Notes: a model not told the origin generated them from the letters alone. Shown: positions 1-5,372, numbered from the stretch's first letter. The stretch: 5,895 bases of DNA from Treponema sp. (GCA_031257695.1 JAIROB010000179.1:1-5895); one strand, 5' to 3'. Made by a program: numbers and translations.

Positions 1-1
1 G

Positions 2-256
2 GAGCTTTCCGCCGCGGACAAACGCTACCTCCAGTTCGGCGAGCGGCTTGAGCAGGACTTCTTTACCCAGGGCGAATTTGAGGATCGCGGCATAGACCAG
101 ACCCTCGACCTGGGCTGGCGGGTTCTTGCCCACCTCCCCAGGGAGGACCTGCTGCGGATCAAGAAGGAATACATCGAAAAGTACATGAACCCCCTCACCG
201 CGGGATCCCTGCTCGTATCCCACAAGGAAGACGGCTGGGGCGCGGGCGGCCTGTAA
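2..256 (+). CDS. atpB: V-type ATP synthase subunit B, C-terminal fragment
   Basis: The reading frame is open from base 2 to the TAA at 254-256, giving the last 84 residues of a gene that begins outside the window. The stretch KRYLQFGERLEQDF, then DQTLDLGWRVLAHLPRED and the following basic helix with KKEYIEKY, matches the C-terminal helical domain of the non-catalytic B subunit of archaeal/V-type ATPases (NtpB/AtpB family). In that complex B alternates with catalytic A subunits in the cytoplasmic V1 head, coupling ATP to H+ or Na+ transport. About 20 residues follow the usual family end near EKYMN, a Gly-rich tail with GWGAGGL, so the C-terminus is slightly extended. Many V-ATPase operons have atpD directly after atpB. 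Here no plus-strand gene follows and the next gene is convergent. The family call is confident; the symbol follows prokaryotic V-type naming. Confidence 0.88.
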   Translation, partial: ELSAADKRYLQFGERLEQDFFTQGEFEDRGIDQTLDLGWRVLAHLPREDLLRIKKEYIEKYMNPLTAGSLLVSHKEDGWGAGGL

Positions 257-290
257 GGAACCCGGATCCCCCTTCCGAATTCGGGCGCAT

Positions 291-373
291 CCCCGGCCCT
301 GGAATTCCCCGCCGGAGTAGACCCGCAAAGCGGGGCTGCGAAGGCGGACTCTACAGGCAAGTGAGCGCCGGGG
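291..373 (+). repeat. Palindromic repeat element, copy 1
   Basis: The 67-bp core (299-365) is the reverse complement of 5495-5561 with 9 mismatches and no gaps (58/67 identical by hand). Read on the plus strand it folds as nested stems. The outer arm CCCCGGC (291-297) pairs with GCCGGGG (367-373). CCGCC (309-313) pairs with GGCGG (343-347). After a 3x3 internal loop, GTAG (317-320) pairs with CTGC (336-339) using one U-G pair. A 1x1 mismatch leads to CCCGC (322-326) and GCGGG (330-334), closed by an AAA triloop. GGAATTCC lies at 301-308. It starts 35 bp after the atpB stop, so it could act as a 3' hairpin for that transcript, but no T-run follows. Element type unknown: REP/MITE-like or structured RNA. 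Confidence 0.75.
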
Positions 374-443
374 GCGTCCCTCCGCCCCCCCGCTCTGTAA
401 TCCGGTATGCAGACCCGGAAACCAAACCGGGCCCATAGGGGCC
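369..443 (+). repeat. Two short intergenic blocks shared with the right flank
   Basis: CGGGGGCGTCCC is at 369-380 and recurs at 5602-5613. CGGGCCCATAGGGG is at 428-441 and recurs from 5629 (that copy has one extra G). Both pairs are in the same order and direct orientation, although the palindromic element beside them is inverted between the sites. The second block can form a small hairpin, GGCCC (430-434) with GGGCC (439-443). The matches are short, so they are most likely pieces of a dispersed repeat family; no function is visible. Confidence 0.5.
414..431 (-). terminator. Weak candidate terminator hairpin after comFB-like gene
   Basis: CCCGG (414-418) and CCGGG (427-431) form a 5-bp stem around an 8-nt loop, 25 nt downstream of the comFB-like stop on the minus strand. 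It overlaps an alternative hairpin (430-443) by two bases. Neither is followed by a U-tract, so intrinsic termination is doubtful. The call rests mainly on position between convergent genes. Confidence 0.2.
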
Positions 444-455
444 GCTCCGCCCCGC

Positions 456-752
456 TTAATCGTGGGACGGATTGGCCCGCACCTTTTCTATGGCTGCGGA
501 CACCGCATCTTTTATGTTTGCGGCATAGGCTTCGTCTTCCAGGGCGGAGGAGGCCCAGAGGGTTCCCAGCAGGGAATAACGGTACAGGGGTTTAACGGCG
601 TTTAAGGCCATGGCTGCCATGTCCACCACACAATCGTTGCAGAGACAGATTTCCCCCGGGTACGATTCAAGCTGCCGGCCCAGTTCTTCATGGACCAGAC
701 GCTCCGCCTCGTTTACCAGATTTTCCAGATCGTAATTGTCAATAAAAGCCAT
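456..752 (-). CDS. ComFB-family small protein, possible cyclic-dinucleotide receptor
   Basis: 98 residues, ATG at 750-752, with a good ribosome site AAGGAG (plus 760-765) 7 nt upstream; that site lies just before the dnaB stop. An N-terminal amphipathic helix (about 8-30) precedes the cysteine signature CLCNDC (residues 36-41), followed by D44, then MALN and KPLYRYS (48-60). The pattern C-x-C-x2-C-x2-D-x-A-x2-ALN-x3-P-x-Y is typical of the ComFB family, and the length fits a stand-alone member. The family is named after the B. subtilis late-competence gene comFB. Cyanobacterial members are reported to bind cyclic dinucleotides; ligand and role here are unknown. The three cysteines might bind a metal, which is inference. 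It is the last gene of the minus-strand operon, 15 nt after dnaB, so co-transcription is likely. I recognise the family but would not assign a competence role. Confidence 0.75.
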   Translation of the reverse strand: MAFIDNYDLENLVNEAERLVHEELGRQLESYPGEICLCNDCVVDMAAMALNAVKPLYRYSLLGTLWASSALEDEAYAANIKDAVSAAIEKVRANPSHD

Positions 753-767
753 AGAGCTTCTCCTTCC

Positions 768-2162
768 TCACCGTTGTTCCTGCGTCAAGGGCGCAAATTT
801 AGTAAAATGGGGCAGAAACATAATTTCTACGGTTCCAACCGGGCCGTTTCTCTGCTTTGCGATAATCAGCTCGGTGTTTGTTTTGTTCGGGTTCTCCTGC
901 TGACCGGCGGCTTTCCTGTCCGATTCCCGTTCACGATGGAGGAACATCACCACGTCCGCGTCCTGTTCAATGGACCCGGATTCCCGGATATCCGAAAGGT
1001 TGGGCCGTTTTCCCTCGGCATCCCGGCGCACCTGGGAAAGCGCCACAATGGGAATGTGAAGCTCCCGGGCCAGGCTTTTGAGGGAACGGGAAATTTCCGC
1101 AATCTGTTCGTGCCGCTGCAGGTTGTAGTTGTCGGAACTGATCAGGGTAAGGTAATCGATAAAGATAATCTCCACCTTCTGCTGCGCCCGGAGCCTCCGG
1201 GCCTGGGCGCGCAGATCCAGCAGCTTCATGTTGGGCATATCCACAATGTACAGGGGCGCCTCGTAAATTCTTCCCGCGGCCTCCATAAGGCTGTGAAAAT
1301 CGCTGGGCTTCAAAAGTCCCGAACGGATCTTATTGGACTCGATATTCGCCTCGCTGGAGATGAGCCGCTGCATCAGCGCCATGTCGGACATTTCCAGGGT
1401 AAAAAAACCTACGGGTATGCGCCGCTTGCCGTCCCTTTCGTTGATCGACATATTGGCCGCCATGGTCAGCGCCAGCGCAGTCTTCCCCACCGAAGGCCGG
1501 GCGCCGATGATGATAAGCTCCGCGGGCTGAAACCCCGATGTCAGGGAATCAAGGTCGTCAAAGCCCGTGGGGACCCCCGTATAGGCGTCCCTGTTATGGT
1601 AGAGTTTTTCTATGGTTTCAATAGCCTGGGGGACAATATCCTTAGCGCTTTTAAAGCTCAGAGTGTTTCGATCCGTGGAAAGCTCAAAGATCTTTTGCTG
1701 GGTTTCTTCCAACAGGATTCGGGATTCCAGGGATTCGTCAAAGGATTTGGCGCTTATCTCCCCCGCGGTCCGGATCAGGGACCGGCGGAGGGAACAGTCG
1801 TGCACAATCTTTGCGTAGTAATCGACGTTGGCGCTGGAAGGAACCACGTTGGTGAGGGACGCGACATAGGAGGGGCCGCCGGACAAATCCAGCTCCCCGG
1901 CCTTGCGAAGCTCCTCGGTGACTGTAATGATGTCCGCCTTCAGCCCCCGGTTAAAGAGGTTCAGGATGGCGCCGTAGACCCGGCGATTGGCGTTTGCATA
2001 AAAGTCGTCCGGCCGCAGGTACTGGATCACCGTGGTGATGGCATCTTCGTCCAACAGCATGGCGCCCAGGCACGCCAACTCCGCCTCATCGTTATGGGGA
2101 GGAACTTTGGAACGATCCGCCGGGCCGGACACAAAATTGCCGCCTGAAGTCTGGAGAGCCAT
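768..2162 (-). CDS. dnaB: Replicative DNA helicase DnaB
   Basis: 464 residues, usual length for this hexameric 5'-3' helicase, which unwinds DNA at the fork and recruits primase. The N-terminal domain (about 20-130) starts with the typical PPHNDEAELACLGAMLLD. After a linker, the RecA-like domain carries Walker A GARPSVGKT (220-228), FFTLEMSD (253-260), Walker B IIFIDYLTL (332-340), PIVALSQVRRD (371-381), the signature DIRESGSIEQDADVVMFLHR (391-410) and IIAKQRNGPVG with the arginine-finger region (433-443). Two details differ from common relatives: Walker B is followed by Thr where DYLQL is usual, and the segment after ALSQ is short. No intein is present. The ATG (2160-2162) is 5 nt after the rplI stop. 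Only a close AAAGG precedes it, so translation is probably coupled to rplI. The rplI-dnaB pairing is widely conserved. Confidence 0.97.
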   Translation of the reverse strand: MALQTSGGNFVSGPADRSKVPPHNDEAELACLGAMLLDEDAITTVIQYLRPDDFYANANRRVYGAILNLFNRGLKADIITVTEELRKAGELDLSGGPSYVASLTNVVPSSANVDYYAKIVHDCSLRRSLIRTAGEISAKSFDESLESRILLEETQQKIFELSTDRNTLSFKSAKDIVPQAIETIEKLYHNRDAYTGVPTGFDDLDSLTSGFQPAELIIIGARPSVGKTALALTMAANMSINERDGKRRIPVGFFTLEMSDMALMQRLISSEANIESNKIRSGLLKPSDFHSLMEAAGRIYEAPLYIVDMPNMKLLDLRAQARRLRAQQKVEIIFIDYLTLISSDNYNLQRHEQIAEISRSLKSLARELHIPIVALSQVRRDAEGKRPNLSDIRESGSIEQDADVVMFLHRERESDRKAAGQQENPNKTNTELIIAKQRNGPVGTVEIMFLPHFTKFAPLTQEQR

Positions 2163-2167
2163 TACCT

Positions 2168-3040
2168 TTACGCTTCGGCGGCGCCTTCTTCCTGTGCCGG
2201 CGGCTCGGGGGCGCTTTCCTCAACAACGCCCTCAGTAACGCTGTCAACAGAGGAAGCGGCGGCGTCATATTCCACGACCGGCGGCTCAGGGGCGCTTTCC
2301 TCAACAACGCCCTCAGTAACGGTGTCGGCAACGGAAGCGACGGCGTCATCTTCCACGACCGGCGGCTCGGGGGCCTTGTCCTCAACAACGCTCTCAGTAA
2401 CGCTGTCGACAGAGGAAGCGGCGGCGTCATATTCCCGAACCGGCGGCTCAGGGGCGCTTGCTTCAACGGCGCCCTCAGTAACGCTGTCAACGGAGGAAAC
2501 GGCGGCGCCTTCTTCCTGTGCCGGCGGCTCAGGGGATTCCTCCCTGCGGCGCCGGTCCCGGCGGGCCGGGGCCGAGGGGGTTTCAACCTTTAACTGCTGT
2601 CCCTCCACGGTGATGCCCAGTTCAGCGGCGGCGCTTTCGTAGAGCTTAACCGTAACCTTGTATTTGCCCACGCTTTTGAAGCTGTTGCCGGAAAGCTCAA
2701 TCCGCTTGCGCTCAATCTCGAAACCCTGTTTGGCCAGCTCGTCCGCTACGGTTTGGCTGGTGACCGCGCCGTAGAGCCTGCCGTTGGCCCCCGCGGGCAT
2801 GACAATAACCAGATCAAGCTCCTCAAGTTTTTCTTTAATGCCCAGCGCTCCCTTGCGCTTCTCCTCCTTGCGCTCCTCTATTTCCTCCCGGCGGGACTCA
2901 AGTATCGCGACGGTTCTTTCCGTGTAGGGCATGGCAATACCCCGGGGAAAAAGAAAGTTCCGGGCGTAGCCCCTGGCCACCTCCTTGACATCCCCCTCCT
3001 CTCCCAGGGGCGCTAGATCCTTGTTTAAAATAACCTTCAT
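2168..3040 (-). CDS. rplI: 50S ribosomal protein L9 with long acidic repeat tail
   Basis: 290 residues, where L9 is usually about 150. Residues 1-150 are a normal L9. The N-terminal domain opens MKVILNKDLAPLGEEGDVKE and includes GYARNFLFPRGIA (24-36). The charged central helix is about 45-75, and the C-terminal domain carries NGRLYGAVTSQTVAD (86-100) and a final strand ending near 151. L9 binds 23S rRNA at the base of the L1 stalk and its long helix reaches out from the 50S subunit. A basic patch RRDRRRR (160-166) is followed by an acidic, Pro/Glu/Val/Ser-rich tail of four 27-residue repeats plus a partial fifth (170-290). The ATG (3038-3040) has AAAGGAG at plus 3048-3054, 7 nt away. No frameshift is needed to include the tail, which reads through in frame to TAA just before dnaB. 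Confidence 0.95.
   Translation of the reverse strand: MKVILNKDLAPLGEEGDVKEVARGYARNFLFPRGIAMPYTERTVAILESRREEIEERKEEKRKGALGIKEKLEELDLVIVMPAGANGRLYGAVTSQTVADELAKQGFEIERKRIELSGNSFKSVGKYKVTVKLYESAAAELGITVEGQQLKVETPSAPARRDRRRREESPEPPAQEEGAAVSSVDSVTEGAVEASAPEPPVREYDAAASSVDSVTESVVEDKAPEPPVVEDDAVASVADTVTEGVVEESAPEPPVVEYDAAASSVDSVTEGVVEESAPEPPAQEEGAAEA
2171..2533 (-). repeat. 81-bp in-frame tandem repeat in rplI, 4.5 copies
   Basis: Units are at 2453-2533, 2372-2452, 2291-2371 and 2210-2290, with a partial unit at 2171-2209. Each encodes 27 residues beginning PEPP, with an acidic aromatic or glutamate segment, then SVDSVTEG or similar, and ending EESA or similar. PEPP falls at residues 170, 197, 224, 251 and 278, an exact 27-residue spacing. 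The first unit and the final partial unit share PAQEEGAA, while the middle units carry V-x-E-Y/D-DA at that place. Long frames on other strands here (for example plus 2322-2642) arise because the period is a multiple of three. Confidence 0.95.
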
Positions 3041-3047
3041 AACCGAA

Positions 3048-3054
3048 CTCCTTT
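3048..3054 (-). promoter_or_regulatory. Ribosome binding site of rplI
   Basis: AAAGGAG on the minus strand, 7 nt from the ATG at 3038-3040. It lies in the 49-nt gap after the DUF2232 gene, so rplI can initiate independently of the gene before it. No convincing internal promoter is visible in this gap. Confidence 0.8.
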
Positions 3055-3089
3055 GCTTGTTTCAGACGAAGAACACGATCACGCCGTAT

Positions 3090-4094
3090 TCACGCCCCCG
3101 GAGTTGGAGGCGGTCCGTTAGGTTTCGGCGCCCTAAGGGGCGCCCAATTTTCAGCGATCCCCAGGAGGATCAACACCCCCATAAAGATCGCGTTAATGCC
3201 CGGACTTAAAATCACGGCCAAAACTCCCAGGTTCAGGACAAAGCGCGTCCCGGGAGGAAGGCGGGATAGAAAAAAAACCGCTATGCCGCCGCCCTGCGCC
3301 AAATACAGGATACCGCATAGGACCAGGATATTCCAGCCCGCGATTTCCAGGGGCGCAATCCCGAAATTCAGCCCCCCCACCACGGACAAAAGGGAAAACG
3401 AAAGCGCCCAGATACAGCCGGGCCACACGTGGAACAGGGCCAGGGATCCCACGGGCCGTTTCCGCCGGATAAGAGCGGCGGCAACCAGGCTGAGCTGGCG
3501 GCTCGCCACAAAAAGCGCCACACAGGACGCCGCCATGCCGCCCCTTAACGCCGCGGACCGGAGGATCTCCTGGATGGCATCCGCGGTCATATAGCGTTCC
3601 GTCAGGGAGCGCCGCACTTCGTCCGCTCCTGAGGCGGCCGCGTACAGGGACGCCAGCAGCTCCGCCTGGGAACGGAACAGGGAACGCAGGTCCCGGCCGT
3701 CCCGGGCAAAGCGCAAGGCCAGGGCCATAACAAGGGACGTTACAACCGCGCTTGCCACAATGCGGTAGGCCGCGGGCATCCGCAGAAAAGCCCCGCCCCG
3801 TTCCGGCGGCGAAGTAATCCAGGCAAAAGCCACGATTACCACGGTCAGGTAGAGTATATCCGCCCAGGGCGGCACAGGGTAAGGTTGAAAACGCCCCGCA
3901 GCCAGATCCCACAGAGCGTTGCCCAGCGCCGAAACCGCCGCGGCGCACCACGCCGTTCCGGGGTTATGGCAATAGGCGACCACCCCCAGGGGCAGCAGAA
4001 ACAAAAACCCCGCAAAACCGCTCCGGACCAGGCCCACAGAAACCGCCGCCCCGATAAGCGCGGGCAGCCAGGCTATGCCTTTCATGGCGGGCAC
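3090..4094 (-). CDS. DUF2232 (YybS-type) multi-pass membrane protein
   Basis: 334 residues from GTG (4092-4094), or 331 from ATG (4083-4085). Neither start has a Shine-Dalgarno match, so translational coupling to rpsR, 15-24 nt upstream, is likely. Hydrophobic segments lie near residues 7-24, 27-42, 48-66, 78-94, 110-129, 186-209, 218-241, 251-277 and 284-315. A polar stretch (130-182) separates two membrane halves. The C-terminal part, LEIAGWNILVLCGILYLAQG (249-268), a following FFLSRLPPGTRF and the end LGIAENWAPLR (311-321), resembles the DUF2232/YybS family. That family often lies beside rplI-dnaB. Function is unknown; the fold suggests an integral inner-membrane protein, perhaps transport-like, though no substrate can be proposed. 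The C-terminus is a short Pro-rich cytoplasmic-type tail (PKPNGPPPTPGA). Confidence 0.75.
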   Translation of the reverse strand: MPAMKGIAWLPALIGAAVSVGLVRSGFAGFLFLLPLGVVAYCHNPGTAWCAAAVSALGNALWDLAAGRFQPYPVPPWADILYLTVVIVAFAWITSPPERGGAFLRMPAAYRIVASAVVTSLVMALALRFARDGRDLRSLFRSQAELLASLYAAASGADEVRRSLTERYMTADAIQEILRSAALRGGMAASCVALFVASRQLSLVAAALIRRKRPVGSLALFHVWPGCIWALSFSLLSVVGGLNFGIAPLEIAGWNILVLCGILYLAQGGGIAVFFLSRLPPGTRFVLNLGVLAVILSPGINAIFMGVLILLGIAENWAPLRAPKPNGPPPTPGA

Positions 4095-4109
4095 AGGAGG
4101 CCGCGGGGT

Positions 4110-4457
4110 TTACTCCGCCACAAAGGGGAGGAGCGCTATGATCCGCGCCCGCTTAATCGCCATGGCAAGGGCCCGCTGATGCTTGGCGCAGGTGCCGGTA
4201 ATGCGCCGGGGCAGTATTTTTCCCCGCTCGGTGATAAACCGGCGCAGCACATCCGCGTCTTTATAATCGATTTTGAGTTTCTGGGCGCAGAATTTGCAGA
4301 CCTTTTTCTTGAAAAAGACCCTGCCCTTGCCGCCCCGGCCGCCCCGGTCGTCGCCGTCCCGGCCGTCCATGGGAACATCCCCCCGATCCTGCCGCCCGCC
4401 GCCATAGCCCCCCGTAGAGGGCCGCTCGTTCTCCGTATATTGCTGCTCGTCTGACAT
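4110..4457 (-). CDS. rpsR: 30S ribosomal protein S18 with Gly/Arg/Asp-rich N-terminus
   Basis: 115 residues against about 75 for typical S18. The S18 fold spans about 46-115: [11 protein letters not shown] (47-57), [20 protein letters not shown] (63-82), [20 protein letters not shown] (83-102) and ARIIALLPF (104-112). S18 sits on the 30S platform with S6 and contacts 16S rRNA and the mRNA exit region. Cysteines 54, 57 and 90 with His93 form a CxxC...CxxH set consistent with the zinc-binding (C+) form of S18. Residues 1-45 are a low-complexity extension rich in Gly, Asp and Arg with GGYGGG and RGGRGG stretches. The ATG (4455-4457) has AGGAG at plus 4464-4468, 6 nt upstream, supporting this start. 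A start nearer the conserved domain would have to be Met30, which has no evident ribosome site. Confidence 0.95.
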   Translation of the reverse strand: MSDEQQYTENERPSTGGYGGGRQDRGDVPMDGRDGDDRGGRGGKGRVFFKKKVCKFCAQKLKIDYKDADVLRRFITERGKILPRRITGTCAKHQRALAMAIKRARIIALLPFVAE

Positions 4458-4480
4458 TTCACGCTCCTATGTGTTTTGAG

Positions 4481-4509
4481 CTTTCCCCGCAATCTGAATT
4501 TTGGGAAAG
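4481..4509 (-). other. Hairpin in ssb-rpsR gap near rpsR ribosome site
   Basis: On the minus-strand RNA, CUUUCCC pairs with GGGAAAG (plus 4503-4509 and 4481-4487) with a 15-nt loop. It ends 12 nt before the AGGAG of rpsR. This is the only gap of about 100 nt inside the operon, so a regulatory or processing role is possible. There is no U-tract to make it a clear attenuator. Confidence 0.35.
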
Positions 4510-4526
4510 TCTCCTGAGGCTGTTCC

Positions 4527-4542
4527 AAAACCCTATGGTTTT
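4527..4542 (-). other. Small hairpin just after ssb
   Basis: AAAACC (4527-4532) and GGTTTT (4537-4542) form a 6-bp stem with a 4-base loop, 15 nt past the ssb stop codon. It is A/U-rich and weak, so it may be chance or a 3' processing signal. Confidence 0.2.
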
Positions 4543-4557
4543 TCCACGGCCTCTCGC

Positions 4558-5037
4558 TTAAAAGGGAATATCGTCGGTAAAACCGTCGTCGCCGCCCTGG
4601 GCCGGAACATCCCGGGCCGATCTGTCTCCGTAGGCGTCGTTGCGGCGCTCCCCATAGCCGCCGCCGTTTGAGAGGCCGCCGCCTGAAGCGCCGCCGCCGG
4701 ACCCGCCACCGGGCCCGCCGCCGATAAGCTGGACGTTGGCGGCCACAATTTCAACCTTGGAACGGTTCTGGCCGTCCTGTTCCCAGCGATCCTGCCGGAG
4801 TTCGCCGTCCACCCCGACCATTTTGCCCTTTACCAGGTACTGGTTAATGGATTCGCCCTGCCGCCCCCAGAGGACCACGTCGAAAAAATTCGCCTCGTCC
4901 ACCCATTGATCTCCGTTTTTCCGGCGGCGGTTCACCGCCACAGAGAATTTACAGACCGCCTGGCCGTTGGCGGTGTATTTTAGCTCCGCGTCCCGGGTCA
5001 AACGTCCTACCAGGACAACATGATTTATATCCGCCAT
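4558..5037 (-). CDS. ssb: Single-stranded DNA-binding protein
   Basis: 159 residues, usual for bacterial SSB. The OB-fold occupies about 1-106, with NHVVLVGRLTRDAELKYT (5-22), FSVAVNRR (31-38), ANFFDVVLWGRQ (49-60), INQYLVKGKMVGVDGEL (64-80) and VEIVAANVQLIG (95-106). A flexible Gly-rich linker follows (107-128), then a charged tail ending in the acidic tip DDIPF, which in this family recruits repair and replication partners. SSB coats single-stranded DNA as a tetramer and works with DnaB, encoded in the same operon. The ATG (5035-5037) lies 5 nt after the rpsF stop. GAGGAG, inside the end of rpsF (plus 5046-5051), is 8 nt upstream, so translation is probably coupled to rpsF. The rpsF-ssb-rpsR order is classical. 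Confidence 0.97.
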   Translation of the reverse strand: MADINHVVLVGRLTRDAELKYTANGQAVCKFSVAVNRRRKNGDQWVDEANFFDVVLWGRQGESINQYLVKGKMVGVDGELRQDRWEQDGQNRSKVEIVAANVQLIGGGPGGGSGGGASGGGLSNGGGYGERRNDAYGDRSARDVPAQGGDDGFTDDIPF

Positions 5038-5042
5038 GGCGC

Positions 5043-5324
5043 TTACTCCTCAATATTGACGAAAAAATACTTTAGAAGATTGGCATTTAGTTTGAAGATT
5101 CGATCAAGCACGGCAATTTTTGCCGGATCCAATTTAAGGGTGAACAGAACGTACCGTCCCCTTCTTCGTTTTTTAACTTCGTAGGCCAGATCCCGGTCCC
5201 CGACCTCGTCGGTTTTCTCGATCTCCGCGCCCTGGGCGCTCAGGTCGGCGAGCAACTGCTCCCGGCCCGCCTTGCTCAGGTCTTCTTCCAGGGGAAGAAT
5301 GACCGTCAGTTCATATTGACGCAT
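5043..5324 (-). CDS. rpsF: 30S ribosomal protein S6
   Basis: 93 residues, typical S6 length. MRQYELTVILP (1-11) is the first strand, the helix about 14-31 follows, and DLAYEVKKRRRGRYVLFTLK (45-64) is the family's central hairpin. IAVLDRIFKLNANLLKYFF (70-88) is the second helix and last strand. S6 forms a heterodimer with S18 on the 30S platform; both are encoded in this operon. The ATG (5322-5324) is preceded by AAGGAGG (plus 5329-5335), only 4 nt away. There is no poly-glutamate C-terminal tail of the sort seen in E. coli. It is the first gene of the operon, with the candidate promoter about 65-85 bp upstream. Confidence 0.97.
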   Translation of the reverse strand: MRQYELTVILPLEEDLSKAGREQLLADLSAQGAEIEKTDEVGDRDLAYEVKKRRRGRYVLFTLKLDPAKIAVLDRIFKLNANLLKYFFVNIEE

Positions 5325-5326
5325 AG

Positions 5327-5340
5327 GTCCTCCTTACGGA
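5327..5340 (-). promoter_or_regulatory. Hairpin overlapping the rpsF ribosome site
   Basis: On the minus-strand RNA GUCC (plus 5337-5340) can pair with GGAC (plus 5327-5330), enclosing most of the AAGGAGG at 5329-5335. The loop holds GUAAGGA and the stem holds the last G residues of the Shine-Dalgarno. The stem is only 4 bp but sits exactly where it could tune translation. Confidence 0.35.
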
Positions 5341-5346
5341 CATATT

Positions 5347-5372
5347 TTTGGCCCGCCTTCAAAACGGGCAAA
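5347..5372 (-). promoter_or_regulatory. Leader hairpin upstream of rpsF, candidate S6:S18 site
   Basis: On the minus-strand RNA, UUUGCCCG (plus 5365-5372) pairs with CGGGC-C-AAA (plus 5347-5355), an 8-bp stem with one bulged C and a 9-nt loop. It lies between the candidate promoter and the rpsF ribosome site. Many bacteria carry an rpsF leader RNA bound by the S6:S18 complex. Position and a GC stem with a C bulge fit that idea, but I could not match the published consensus by eye. Confidence 0.4.

Noticed and set aside
275..308. Palindromes CCGAATTCGG (275-284) and GGAATTCC (301-308)
   Set aside because: Short perfect palindromes are expected by chance; the second is part of the repeat core. 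No operator could be assigned.
25..360. Minus-strand open frame across the end of atpB and the repeat
   Set aside because: It runs antisense through a clear V-ATPase coding region, has no ribosome site, and its first third is the palindromic repeat read as protein.
690..2147. 485-codon plus-strand frame opposite dnaB
   Set aside because: It is the antisense shadow of a full-length DnaB with all motifs; no ribosome site or recognisable domain.
2171..2533. CRISPR array
   Set aside because: Repeats are contiguous, in frame and protein-coding with no spacers; no cas genes are present.
2092..2642. Alternative frames through the L9 tail on both strands
   Set aside because: An 81-bp repeat keeps any stop-free frame open in every unit; the in-frame continuation of L9 is the parsimonious reading.
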